A DNA stretch of 32,663 bases from positions 1 through 32,663 of the forward strand of contig NCEE01000036.1 in the NCBI GenBank assembly GCA_002280555.1, read 5' to 3'. This document shows, one piece after another, positions 16,850-25,238 of the stretch (positions are counted from its first letter, which is position 1; every line of letters starts with the position of its first letter). Under the pieces are notes generated by a model, which was given only the letters and a program-made list of their open reading frames with translations, was not told where the DNA came from and ran no database searches. This DNA comes from Sphingomonas sp. 32-62-10. Lineage in GTDB: Bacteria > Pseudomonadota > Alphaproteobacteria > Sphingomonadales > Sphingomonadaceae. Both the position numbers and the translations under genes were made by a program.

Positions 16850-18445
16850 CCGCGCGCCGAACGCAGAGCTGGCTTCGTCCAGCCGCTGCGATTGAACCCC
16901 GATATTGCTGGCGACGCGTTCGATCTTGCTGGCTAGCGCCAGCGCGGAATCGGCCTTGTCAGCAAGCGCCTGCAAGTCCGCGCCAACGGCCTCGGCCCCA
17001 TGACCGGCGCTGTCCACGCCTGCAAAAATCCCGCCGGTCGACAGCCGCTGGGCGTCGATTGTCCTGGCAATATCGTTGGCACCGGCGGCAATCCTGCCGA
17101 CATCGCTGGCGATCACTTCCACCGACGCCGCAACGTCATCGGCATTGGCGTTCATGTCGGCAATGTGATGACCAATCTCAAGCGCCGCCTCACGCGTTTG
17201 CGCTGCCAGCGCTTTCACCTCGCCAGCGACGACCGCAAAGGCCGCCCCCGCTTCACCCGATTGCGTCGCCTCGATTAGGGCATTGAGCGCCAGCGTATTG
17301 GTGCGCTGCGCGATCCGTTCGATCTTGGCGGTAATGCCACGCACAACCGCGCTGCTATCCGCCAGCGCGCGGGCTTGGGCGCGGGCGAGTGATGAGGCGA
17401 TTTCGGCATTGGCGGTGGCCTGGACCTGGCCCGCGACTTCGCAGGAGATCTCCCCGATCGACTGGCGCAGTTCGGCTGCTGCGCGCTGCACATCGGCCAT
17501 CGACTGCGCGACGGTGACGGCACGCCCGCGCACGGCAGACACATGCGCGCCGCTCAATTTGCCCATCTCGGTCAGGTTGGCGGTCGATTCGCTCAAATCA
17601 TACGCGGCGCTGCTCAAGATGCCGATGGCAGCGGCAACCGAGGTTTCGAAACGCTGGGCATGATCATTCATTAAGGCGCGCTGTTCATCTGCGCTGGCCT
17701 GTTGTTCGTCAGCACGGCGGCGTTCATGCGCGCGTTCGAGCGCCCGCTGCTCCTCGGCGACGCGCTGCGCATCCTCGGTTCGGCGGCGTTCGAGATCGGC
17801 GAGATCGGCCTGGGTTCGCACGCGATCGGCAAACAGCCGCGCCTGCCCGATCGCCATGGCGAACAGCATCAGCACAAATCCCATAATGGCGATCACATAA
17901 AGCGCCGGCACAGCGACGATCGTCCCGAGATCGATTGCCAGGCGCGTTCCGACGGTTGCCATGAAGACGAGCCCCGCTTCGGGCAGCAACGTGAAGACGG
18001 TACCGCCCAGGCAGATGATTGCAACGTTGACGCACGAAATACCCACGCGGTCTTCGCTCATCGGTACGGTATTCAACGCCCCAATCGTGACAAACCAGCC
18101 AAGCCCGATCGCAAGCGCATAGACATTCATCAGCCGATCGATCGTTTCCGGATTCAGCTGCCAGCGGGCATGGAACATCCCCTGGAACAGCGCCATGGAC
18201 ACCAGCGTCACGATCGCGACGGGCAGGCTTGCGAAGGCCATGAAAGGCTGATCGAACCGAATGGCGTAAACAACACACATCGCCACGGCGGTAACAACGT
18301 TGATCGGCGCGAAACGAATGATCATGCGGACCGTTGCTGCGGTCCGCTCTGCCCGGCTGAGATCATCGACGGCGATGAACGACTGGGCATGACGCGCCAT
18401 CGACATCATCCAAGGCGAACCACGGGATTGAGACTTGATCAGCAT
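16835..18445 (-). CDS. Methyl-accepting chemotaxis-like signalling protein with six membrane segments
   Basis: This is a 536-residue protein. The N-terminal part (about 35-205) has some six hydrophobic helices and no periplasmic ligand domain. A charged coiled coil follows (about 208-262, rich in Arg, Glu, Ala), then an MCP signalling domain. The hairpin tip is recognisable as RTNTLALNALIEATQSGEAG, then FAVVAGEVKALAAQT. It departs from the canonical EAARAGExGRGF pattern, so coupling to CheA/CheW may differ. No other chemotaxis gene is nearby. It lies between mutS and glnD on the opposite strand, a pair often close together in alphaproteobacteria. The start is uncertain; in-frame ATGs occur 12, 13 and 15 codons further in. 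A non-chemotaxis signalling role is possible. Confidence 0.85.
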   Translation of the reverse strand: MLIKSQSRGSPWMMSMARHAQSFIAVDDLSRAERTAATVRMIIRFAPINVVTAVAMCVVYAIRFDQPFMAFASLPVAIVTLVSMALFQGMFHARWQLNPETIDRLMNVYALAIGLGWFVTIGALNTVPMSEDRVGISCVNVAIICLGGTVFTLLPEAGLVFMATVGTRLAIDLGTIVAVPALYVIAIMGFVLMLFAMAIGQARLFADRVRTQADLADLERRRTEDAQRVAEEQRALERAHERRRADEQQASADEQRALMNDHAQRFETSVAAAIGILSSAAYDLSESTANLTEMGKLSGAHVSAVRGRAVTVAQSMADVQRAAAELRQSIGEISCEVAGQVQATANAEIASSLARAQARALADSSAVVRGITAKIERIAQRTNTLALNALIEATQSGEAGAAFAVVAGEVKALAAQTREAALEIGHHIADMNANADDVAASVEVIASDVGRIAAGANDIARTIDAQRLSTGGIFAGVDSAGHGAEAVGADLQALADKADSALALASKIERVASNIGVQSQRLDEASSAFGARLRRA

Positions 18446-18527
18446 TGCCCTTGTTTAACCGAACAGGGTTAAAAATGTCGAAACCCTAAGCCGTCCCCTA
18501 CTCGTCCGTAGGTGACCCGGTAACCGA

Positions 18528-21299
18528 ATGGCTGTAACGACGATCATCATGGCCAGCCGCTTCGAATCCCTGCCGCAACGCCGCGCGATCATAGACCGCC
18601 GCGTCACGGCCGATCTCCTCAACGCGCTCGACCCGGCCGATGCGACCAGCATGCGCCGGGATGCCACGTCACTACTCGCCGCCGCGCTTGCCGAAGGGCG
18701 TGCCGAAATTGCCCGGCGGCTGATCGAACATCCCTCGCGCGGCCTGGAAGCAGCAGCGGCAATGGCGTTTCTGATCGATCAGATCATCCGGCTGCTCTAT
18801 GATTTTACCACCGAACGGCTCTACCCGAAATCCAATGCCACCACGAGTGAGCGGCTGACGCTGATTGCGGTCGGCGGCTATGGCCGCGGCGAGATGGCAC
18901 CCTTTTCCGATGTTGATATCGGCTTTCTGACCCCCTGGAAGCAGACCGGCTGGTCCGAACAAGTGATCGAATCGATGCTCTATGCACTGTGGGATATGGG
19001 GCTGAAGATCGGCCACTCGTCGCGGTCGCTGGATGAAATGGTGCGTCAGGCCAAGGGCGATATGACGATCCGCACCGCGCTGCTCGAGGCACGCTATGTG
19101 TGGGGCGATACCGATCTCTATGATGAGGCATCGCGGCGTTTCAAAGCCGAGGTGCAGGCCGGCACCGCGCGCCAATTCATTGCGGACAAGCTCGCCGAGC
19201 GGAATGAGCGCCACCGCAAGATGGGTGACAGCCGCTATGTCGTCGAACCCAATATCAAGGAGGGAAAGGGCGGCCTGCGCGATCTCCACACACTCTTTTG
19301 GATGGGCAAATATGCTTATAACGTTCGCAGCGTTGCCGAACTGGTCGAGGCCGGGCTGCTGACGCGGATCGAGTATCGCCAGTTCCACCGCGCCGAGAAT
19401 TTCCTTTGGGCGGTGCGCTGTCATCTGCACAGCATCGCCGGTCGCGCCGAGGATCGGCTTACCTTTGACGTGCAGCGCGAGATTGCCGAGCGGATGCGCT
19501 ATGCCGACCGCGCGGGGGCGTCGCGGGTCGAACGCTTCATGCGGCATTACTTCCTGCAGGCGAAAACCGTGGGCGACCTGACGGGCGTGTTCATGGCGCA
19601 TCTCGACGAGAGTTTCGCTGCGCGCGGGCGCCGGTTCGGGTTGCCGCTGATGCGGCGGGCACCGCGCAATTTGAACGGCTTCGTGCTCGATCGCGGGCGC
19701 CTCGCGCTCCCGTCGGACGACTGGTTCGCGCGAGACCCCGTCCGGCTGATCGAGATGTTCGCGCTGGCCGACAAGCATGAACTGGAAGTGCACCCGCTGG
19801 CGATGCGGGTTGCCGCGCGCGATGCAAAGCTGGCCGACGATATTCGCACCGACGCCCGCGCCAATGCGCTGTTCCTCGACGTGCTGACGAGCCCGCGCAA
19901 TCCCGAGGCCGCACTGCGCGGGATGAACGAGGCCGGCGTGTTCGGCAGGTTCGTGCCCGATTTTGGTCGCGTCGTCGCGCAGATGCAGTTCGACATGTAC
20001 CATCATTATACGGTGGACGAGCATTCGATCCGCGCGATCGGTCTGCTCGCCCGGATCGAGCGCGGCGAGCTGGCCGAGGATCATCCGCTGGCCGCCGGAA
20101 TCCTGAAGCGGATCGTATCGCGCCGCGTGTTATACGTCGCGGTGCTGCTCCACGATATCGCCAAGGGACGCGGCGGCGATCATTCGGTGCTGGGCGCAGA
20201 GGTTGCGCAGCGACTGTGCCCCCGGCTTGGCATGACAGCGGCAGAGACCGAAACGGTCGCGTGGCTGGTGCGCTGCCACCTGTTGATGTCGGCCACCGCG
20301 TTCAAGCGCGACCTTTCCGATTTCAAGACCATCCTCGATTTCGCCGAGATCGTACAGAGCCCCGAACGGCTCCGTTTGCTGCTCGCACTGACGGTGGTCG
20401 ATATTCGCGCGGTTGGGCCCGGCGTTTGGAACAGCTGGAAACGGCAGTTGCTGACCGACCTGTACGAAGCCGCCGAAGAGGTGCTTCGCCTGGGCCACAA
20501 GCAGCGGGGGCGCGGCGAGCGGATCGCGACCAAGCAGGAGGCGCTGGCCACCGCGCTCGGCTGGCCAGCGGAACGGTTCAAGGCGCTCGTCGCGCGGCTG
20601 CCCGAACCCTATTGGGTGGCCGAACCCGACGACGTGCTCGAACGCAACGCGCGGCTGATTGCAGCGGCAGGGCAGGCACCGCTGTCGATCGAGGCGCAGG
20701 TATATCCCGAACGCGGTGCGACGTTGGTGACGTTGTTCGCCGCCGATCATCCGGGGCTGTTCTACCGCGCGGCAGGCGCGATTCACGTCGCAGGCGGTAA
20801 CATCATTGATGCGCGCATCCACACGACGCGGGACGGCATGGCGCTCGACAATTTCCTGGTGCAGGATCCGTTCGGTCGACCATTCGACCGGCCCGAGCAG
20901 CTTGAAAGGCTGAAAACCGCGATCGAGGATTCGCTCGCCAATCGCGGCAAGCTCAACGAACGGCTCCACGCCAAGCCGCTATCACGCACGCGCGCAGAGG
21001 CGTTTCAGATCGCGCCCGTTGTCCTGATCGACAACCAGGCATCGAACCGCTTCACCGTGATCGAGGTCAACGCCCGCGACGGCCCGGCGCTGCTGAACCG
21101 GCTTGCGCTGGCGCTGTTCCAGTCGAAAGTGACGATCCACTCGGCGCATGTCGCGACCTATGGCGAACGCGCGGTCGACACATTTTACCTGACCGACCTT
21201 CTGGGCGACAAGATCAGCAGCACCCAGCGGCTCAAATCGATCGAGCGGCGCTTGTTGGGGGCTGCGGCCAATGAAGGCGAATGGGCGCGTGCCGCCTGA
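18528..21299 (+). CDS. glnD: Bifunctional PII uridylyltransferase / uridylyl-removing enzyme
   Basis: GlnD senses glutamine and adds UMP to, or removes it from, PII proteins, so setting nitrogen regulation. The 923 residues show the nucleotidyltransferase site GGYGRGEMAPFSDVDIGFL (near residue 105), the GlnD-specific EGKGGLRDLHTLFW, an HD domain with LLHDIAKGRGGDHS (uridylyl removal), and two C-terminal ACT domains beginning near YPERGATLVTLFAADHPGL and NRFTVIEVNARDGPALL. All parts are intact and length is normal. The ATG given is the first in frame; one seven codons later (MASRFESLPQRR) fits many relatives and neither has a strong ribosome site. It diverges from the MCP-like gene and is followed closely by a VOC protein gene. 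Confidence 0.96.
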   Translation: MAVTTIIMASRFESLPQRRAIIDRRVTADLLNALDPADATSMRRDATSLLAAALAEGRAEIARRLIEHPSRGLEAAAAMAFLIDQIIRLLYDFTTERLYPKSNATTSERLTLIAVGGYGRGEMAPFSDVDIGFLTPWKQTGWSEQVIESMLYALWDMGLKIGHSSRSLDEMVRQAKGDMTIRTALLEARYVWGDTDLYDEASRRFKAEVQAGTARQFIADKLAERNERHRKMGDSRYVVEPNIKEGKGGLRDLHTLFWMGKYAYNVRSVAELVEAGLLTRIEYRQFHRAENFLWAVRCHLHSIAGRAEDRLTFDVQREIAERMRYADRAGASRVERFMRHYFLQAKTVGDLTGVFMAHLDESFAARGRRFGLPLMRRAPRNLNGFVLDRGRLALPSDDWFARDPVRLIEMFALADKHELEVHPLAMRVAARDAKLADDIRTDARANALFLDVLTSPRNPEAALRGMNEAGVFGRFVPDFGRVVAQMQFDMYHHYTVDEHSIRAIGLLARIERGELAEDHPLAAGILKRIVSRRVLYVAVLLHDIAKGRGGDHSVLGAEVAQRLCPRLGMTAAETETVAWLVRCHLLMSATAFKRDLSDFKTILDFAEIVQSPERLRLLLALTVVDIRAVGPGVWNSWKRQLLTDLYEAAEEVLRLGHKQRGRGERIATKQEALATALGWPAERFKALVARLPEPYWVAEPDDVLERNARLIAAAGQAPLSIEAQVYPERGATLVTLFAADHPGLFYRAAGAIHVAGGNIIDARIHTTRDGMALDNFLVQDPFGRPFDRPEQLERLKTAIEDSLANRGKLNERLHAKPLSRTRAEAFQIAPVVLIDNQASNRFTVIEVNARDGPALLNRLALALFQSKVTIHSAHVATYGERAVDTFYLTDLLGDKISSTQRLKSIERRLLGAAANEGEWARAA

Positions 21300-21328
21300 T
21301 TTCAGGCACCAGACGGGGAGACAATGAC

Positions 21329-21712
21329 ATGGCGGTGTTAGGAATCGGCGGACTGTTCTTCCGAGCGCGCGACCCGGACGCACTCAACGCCTGGTATCGC
21401 GAGCATCTGGGCATCGGCGCAGGCTGCGCGGCGGAGGGCACCGGCGATATCGATGAATGGACCTGGAAAACGCAAGGCGGTCCAGTCGTGTTCGCGCCGT
21501 TCAAGGCCGACACCGATTATTTCGCAGCGGACAAGCAATGGATGCTCAACTTGCGCGTCGACGATCTCGAGGGCATGCTCGAACAGCTGAACGCAGCCGG
21601 GATCAAGGTTGAGACCCGGGCGGAATGGGATGATCCCGCGGTCGGCCAGTTTGCGCGTATCCATGACCCCGAAGGCAATGCCATCGAACTCTGGGAGCCA
21701 CCCGCCGCATGA
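21329..21712 (+). CDS. VOC-family (glyoxalase-like) protein
   Basis: This is a 127-residue single-module vicinal-oxygen-chelate protein. It shows the first beta-alpha-beta unit (VLGIGGLFFRARDPDALNAWYREHLGI) and the second (WMLNLRVDDLEGMLEQLNAAGIKV), ending in FARIHDPEGNAIELWEPP, where the final Glu is a usual metal ligand. VOC proteins include glyoxalase I, dioxygenases and drug-binding proteins, and the substrate cannot be read from sequence. GGGGAG lies 8 bases before the chosen ATG; a longer frame starting 48 bases earlier overlaps glnD. The 3' end overlaps the next gene by ATGA, so the two are probably co-translated. Confidence 0.9.
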   Translation: MAVLGIGGLFFRARDPDALNAWYREHLGIGAGCAAEGTGDIDEWTWKTQGGPVVFAPFKADTDYFAADKQWMLNLRVDDLEGMLEQLNAAGIKVETRAEWDDPAVGQFARIHDPEGNAIELWEPPAA

Positions 21713-22080
21713 ACCAGCACCGGATTGATCACTCTCGCCGACAGACCCGCAAAGCGATGCCGTGGAAAGCTCTGACGCTGGTCGTCATGCCGGCAATGCT
21801 GATGCTGACCGCTGCTGCCGATAACAAGACCGAGAAGAAAGGCGGCAGCGCCGTGTGGATCGCGCTCGCGGCGGTGTTCATCTCGCTCGGCGCTGCCTTT
21901 GCCGCCAGTCGCGGCAGCGCTGCGAGAAAGCGGGGTGACGGCAATGGCAGTGACACGATGATGTACGATGGCGGTTCGGACACCGGCCATCACAAGGATA
22001 GCCACGCGTCAGACCATTCGAGTGGCGATTGGGGAGGCGACGGTGGGGGCGGCGGTGACGGCGGAGGCGGGGGCGACTGA
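21709..22080 (+). CDS. Small membrane protein with Gly/Asp-rich tail, unknown function
   Basis: This is a 123-residue protein I do not recognise. It has two hydrophobic stretches, ALTLVVMPAMLMLTAAA (signal-like, about 21-37) and AVWIALAAVFISLGAAFAA (about 48-66), separated by a charged DNKTEKKGG. The remaining 55 residues are low in complexity: His, Ser, Asp and Gly, ending in runs of glycine broken by aspartate. Such a tail is likely disordered, and its acidic and His residues could bind cations. Translation is coupled to the VOC gene through ATGA, which supports its being a real gene. It converges with infC. Confidence 0.7.
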   Translation: MNQHRIDHSRRQTRKAMPWKALTLVVMPAMLMLTAAADNKTEKKGGSAVWIALAAVFISLGAAFAASRGSAARKRGDGNGSDTMMYDGGSDTGHHKDSHASDHSSGDWGGDGGGGGDGGGGGD

Positions 22081-22108
22081 TCGCCGCCCGCCGAACCGGG
22101 GTTAGTCG

Positions 22109-22654
22109 TTACTTCGGCGCGAGCACCATCAGCATCTGCCGACCTTCCATGCGCGGATAGGCCTCTACCTTTGCCGTCTCGACGACATCGGCCTGCACGC
22201 GCTGGAGCAGCGCCATGCCGAGCTGGCCGTGGCTTAGCTCGCGCCCGCGGAACCGCAGGGTGATCTTCACCTTGTCACCCTCATCGATGAATTCGAGCAC
22301 CTTCTTCATCTTCGTATCATAATCATGATCGTCGATGTTCGGACGCATCTTGATCTCCTTGATCTCCTGCGTCTTCTGGCTCTTGCGGGCGAGGTTGGCC
22401 TTTTTCTGGGCCTCATATTTGAACTTGCCGACATCCAGGAACTTGGCGACGGGCGGATCGGCGTTGGGCGACACTTCGACAAGGTCGAGCCCCACGGCCT
22501 GCGCCTGCTCCATCGCTTCGCGGGTGTACATCACACCCAGATTTTCGCCATTTTCGTCAATCACGCGCACTTTGGGCGAGACGATGAATTCATTGAAGCG
22601 CGGACCGTTGATCGGCGGGGGCGCGAGTGGGCGCCGGGTCATGGGAGGACGTAT
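22109..22654 (-). CDS. infC: Translation initiation factor IF-3, probable AUA start
   Basis: IF-3 binds the 30S subunit, keeps it apart from 50S and checks the start codon. Both domains are intact: N-terminal NEFIVSPKVRVIDENGENLG and LVEVSPNADPPVAKFLD, the linker FKYEAQKKANLARKSQK, and the C-terminal IKMRPNIDDHDYDTKMKK and FRGRELSHGQLG. The first ATG (22642) has no ribosome site at a normal distance. AGGAG at 22663-22667 is 20 bases from it but 8 bases from an in-frame ATA (22652-22654), giving I/M-RPP before MTRRPLAPPP. Non-AUG starts on infC are known to allow IF-3 to repress its own translation. thrS lies upstream on the same strand with a repeat between, as in the classical thrS-infC order. 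If the ATG is used the protein is four residues shorter. Confidence 0.93.
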   Translation of the reverse strand: MRPPMTRRPLAPPPINGPRFNEFIVSPKVRVIDENGENLGVMYTREAMEQAQAVGLDLVEVSPNADPPVAKFLDVGKFKYEAQKKANLARKSQKTQEIKEIKMRPNIDDHDYDTKMKKVLEFIDEGDKVKITLRFRGRELSHGQLGMALLQRVQADVVETAKVEAYPRMEGRQMLMVLAPK

Positions 22655-22773
22655 GGGTAAAGCTCCTGTGGTTTTGAATTCTGTGATATAGCGGTTTATT
22701 CGTGAAAGCGAAAGGTGGTGGGGTGCTGTAATCTCATCGAGACCGACGCTTGAGGACAGTCCTCCAGCTTGGT

Positions 22774-22854
22774 CGTCACCCCGGACTTGATCCGGGGTCC
22801 CGCTTTTGCAGCGCCCAAGAAGGAGCGGGACCCCGGATCAAGTCCGGGGTGACG
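22774..22854. repeat. Palindromic intergenic repeat (REP-like), family 2, between thrS and infC
   Basis: Two exact 31-base complementary arms (22774-22804 and 22824-22854) surround a 19-base loop. Each arm contains its own 7-bp hairpin CCCCGGA-cttga-TCCGGGG. The same core recurs in damaged form at 28698-28815. It falls in the thrS-infC gap and may set their relative expression. Confidence 0.92.
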
Positions 22855-22891
22855 GGTTTGGGGTTTGGGACGACGCGGCGGCGCCCCACTC

Positions 22892-24892
22892 TCACCTCGC
22901 CACCAAATCGGGCGGGGTTGCATCCCTCACCAGCATAGCCACGAGCTCATCGAGCGACATCATCTGCTGCCGGTCGCTTCCAAGCTGACGAAGGGCGACG
23001 GTGCCTTCGTCCGCCTCGCGCTTCCCCACCACCAGCAGGTTCGGCACCTTCGCCAGTGAATGCTCCCGCACCTTGTAGTTGATCTTTTCGTTGCGCAGAT
23101 CGGTTTCGACGCGGATTCCCGCCGTCGCCAGCTTCGCCGCGACCTCTGCCGCGTAATCATCGGCATCGGACACGATCGTCGCGACCACCGCTTGCACCGG
23201 CGCGAGCCAGAGCGGGAAGCGACCGGCATAATGCTCGATCAGGATGCCGATGAATCGTTCGAACGTGCCGAGGATCGCGCGGTGGAGCATGATCGGGCGG
23301 TGACGCTCCCCATCGGCGCCGACATAGCTGGCGTCGAGCCGTTCGGGCAGCACCGTATCGGTCTGAATCGTGCCGACTTGCCAAGTCCGCCCAATCGCGT
23401 CGGTCAAATGGAATTCGAGTTTGGGTGCATAAAACGCCCCCTCGCCTTCAAGCTCTTCCCAGCCATAGTCGGCCGTATCACGCCCGCTGGCCTTCACTGC
23501 GTCACGCAAGGACTGCTCCGACCAGTCCCACATTTCCTCGCTGCCGAAGCGCTTTTCGGGGCGCAGCGCGAGCTTGATCGCATATTTGTCGAAACCGAGA
23601 TCGCGATAGACCGAATCAAGCAGATCGCAGAACGCCTTCACCTCATCGATCAGCTGGTCTTCGCGCACGAAGATATGGGCGTCGTCCTGCGTGAACTGGC
23701 GCACGCGCATGATGCCGTGGAGCGCGCCATGCGGTTCATTGCGGTGGCAGCAGCCGAATTCGGCCATGCGGATCGGCAAGTCGCGATAGGATTTGATGCC
23801 CTGTTTGAACACCAGGATATGCGCGGGGCAATTCATCGGCTTCAGCGCCATCATGTCGCCCTTGCCATGCAGCACTGGGCCCTCGCCTTCGGCATTTGGT
23901 ACCTCGTCGGGCACCGCGAACATGTTTTCGCTATACTTGCCCCAATGGCCCGAGCGCTCCCATTGGCGCACGTCCATCAGCTGCGGCGTCTTGATCTCGG
24001 CATAGCCCGCCGCATCGAGGCGGCGACGCATATAGGCCTCCAGCTGGCGCCACAGGATGAAGCCCTTGGGGTGCCAGAAGACGCTCCCCTGCGCTTCGCT
24101 CTGCAGGTGGAACAGGTCCATTTCCTGCCCGATCCGGCGGTGATCGCGCTTGGCGGCCTCCTCCAGCCGCACGAGATGCTCGGCGAGCTGCTTCTTGTTG
24201 AGCCAGCCGGTGCCATAGATGCGGCTCAGTTGTGGGTTGTTCTGGTCGCCGCGCCAATAGGCACCGCTCACGCGCGTCAGCTTGAACGCATCGGGATCGA
24301 GCTTGCCCGTCGAGGCCAGATGCGGCCCCCGGCACATGTCGAGCCAGTCATCGCCCGACCAATAGACCGTCAGCGGCTCATCGCCCGGTAGTTCGGCGGC
24401 CCATTCGGCCTTGAACGTCTCGCCCTGTTGTTTCCAACGGCTGATCAGGGTCGCGCGATCCCACACTTCGCGGCGCAGCGGCTTGTTCGCACGGATGATA
24501 CCGCGCATCGCCTCTTCGATCGCGGGAAGATCGTCATCGGTGAAGGGGCGATCCTTGGGCGCGAAATCATAATAGAAACCGTCGTCCGTGGACGGCCCGA
24601 AGGTGATCTGCGTGCCGGGGAACAGCTGCTGCACGGCTTCGGCCAGCACATGCGCAAAATCGTGCCGCGCCATCTCCAGCGCATCGGCTTCATCGCGATT
24701 GGTGACGAGCGCGAGCATCGCATCACCCTCAAACGGACGACCGATATCGAACAGCTCGCCGTCGACGCGCGCAGCAATCGCCGCCTTCGCAAGGCCAGGG
24801 CCGATCGCGGCGGCGATATCCGCCGGGGTCGTGCCGGGCGCGACCTGTCGAACGGCACCATCGGGCAGCGTAATCGCGTAAAAATCGGTCAT
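22892..24892 (-). CDS. thrS: Threonyl-tRNA synthetase
   Basis: This class II enzyme charges tRNA-Thr with threonine. The 666 residues contain a TGS domain (about 1-62), the editing domain with RHDFAHVLAEAVQQLFPG and MCRGPHLAS, whose His and Cys residues clear mischarged serine, and the catalytic core with LKPMNCPAHILVFKQ and CHRNEPHGALHGIMRVRQF (motif 2). The C-terminal anticodon-binding domain includes RNEKINYKVREHSLAKVPN. All are complete. AGGA lies about 7 bases before the chosen ATG; a longer frame with MHKRAHATGTI in front would include the ribosome site and is rejected. An upstream threonine-rich leader ORF with alternative hairpins suggests control by threonyl-tRNA supply. infC follows downstream. 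Confidence 0.97.
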   Translation of the reverse strand: MTDFYAITLPDGAVRQVAPGTTPADIAAAIGPGLAKAAIAARVDGELFDIGRPFEGDAMLALVTNRDEADALEMARHDFAHVLAEAVQQLFPGTQITFGPSTDDGFYYDFAPKDRPFTDDDLPAIEEAMRGIIRANKPLRREVWDRATLISRWKQQGETFKAEWAAELPGDEPLTVYWSGDDWLDMCRGPHLASTGKLDPDAFKLTRVSGAYWRGDQNNPQLSRIYGTGWLNKKQLAEHLVRLEEAAKRDHRRIGQEMDLFHLQSEAQGSVFWHPKGFILWRQLEAYMRRRLDAAGYAEIKTPQLMDVRQWERSGHWGKYSENMFAVPDEVPNAEGEGPVLHGKGDMMALKPMNCPAHILVFKQGIKSYRDLPIRMAEFGCCHRNEPHGALHGIMRVRQFTQDDAHIFVREDQLIDEVKAFCDLLDSVYRDLGFDKYAIKLALRPEKRFGSEEMWDWSEQSLRDAVKASGRDTADYGWEELEGEGAFYAPKLEFHLTDAIGRTWQVGTIQTDTVLPERLDASYVGADGERHRPIMLHRAILGTFERFIGILIEHYAGRFPLWLAPVQAVVATIVSDADDYAAEVAAKLATAGIRVETDLRNEKINYKVREHSLAKVPNLLVVGKREADEGTVALRQLGSDRQQMMSLDELVAMLVRDATPPDLVAR

Positions 24893-24943
24893 GATCGTTC
24901 CTGTCGCATGGGCGCGCTTATGCATAAAGCCAGGCCAGAAGAA

Positions 24944-25011
24944 AGGGGAGCGTCAGGGGAAAGTGGAGAACGAGAGAGCGACGCCAGCCTCCCCCGTTCC
25001 CGGGTGGAGCC
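24944..25011 (-). promoter_or_regulatory. Candidate attenuator hairpins in the thrS leader
   Basis: Read on the minus strand, GGCTCCACCC (25002-25011) can pair imperfectly with GGGGGAGGCT (24986-24995). The latter region can instead pair with GACGCTCCCCT (24944-24954): GCGTC (24980-24984) with GACGC, and GGGGGA (24990-24995) with TCCCCT, leaving a 5-base bulge. This second stem is followed by the pyrimidine-rich TTCTTCT. The two structures share a strand and exclude each other, as antiterminator and terminator do. Pairings were found by eye and not energy-tested. Confidence 0.5.
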
Positions 25012-25024
25012 TGAAGCGTGGACG

Positions 25025-25105
25025 TCAGCCGGTGACGCGCAACCCCAAGCCCCCCGGGACAGCCCCGGTGGTGGTAGTGCTGGTCAAGGCAAGGCGCTTG
25101 GTCAT
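25025..25105 (-). CDS. Threonine-rich leader peptide of thrS
   Basis: This is a 26-codon ORF, ATG to TGA, upstream of thrS on the same strand. Seven of 26 residues are Thr (positions 2, 8, 10-13 and 25), including the run TSTTTT. Short upstream ORFs with runs of the cognate amino acid are the hallmark of ribosome-mediated attenuation, as in the enterobacterial thr operon leader (thrL). When charged tRNA-Thr is scarce, the ribosome would stall in the run and favour the downstream antiterminator pairing. The ribosome site is weak (AGGT about 9 bases before the ATG). The ORF is far too short for a domain protein. Its position and composition make chance unlikely, but conservation has not been checked. 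Confidence 0.7.
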   Translation of the reverse strand: MTKRLALTSTTTTGAVPGGLGLRVTG

Positions 25106-25238
25106 CGGATGCAACCTATGCCGGGCGGGTTAACAAAACAAGTCACCGAAATCGGCGTCATTGCATCCGGCAAGCCATTGTATTGACCGCCACACAGGGC
25201 CTAGTTTGCTGCCATCACTTCACGATCGGAGCCGCACT

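Larger units (their letters stand above)
24893..25238. other. 346-base region between divergent thrS and dienelactone hydrolase genes
   Basis: On the minus strand it carries the thrS leader peptide and attenuator-like hairpins. A 9-base inverted repeat, CGGATGCAA (25106-25114) with TTGCATCCG (25161-25169), flanks the probable promoter area of the leader. On the plus strand nothing beyond the promoter and ribosome site of the hydrolase gene is apparent. Confidence 0.6.

Noticed and set aside
18672..20084. Long minus-strand ORF opposite glnD
   Set aside because: Shadow of an intact GlnD frame with no recognisable domain.
22774..22854. CRISPR-like repeat
   Set aside because: It is a single palindrome of two inverted arms, not a series of direct repeats with unique spacers.
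23060..24391. Long plus-strand ORF opposite thrS
   Set aside because: Shadow of an intact ThrRS frame; composition is skewed and no motif is present.
24893..25105. T-box riboswitch for thrS
   Set aside because: No T-box antiterminator sequence is visible, and T-boxes are rare in proteobacteria; the leader peptide explains the region better.
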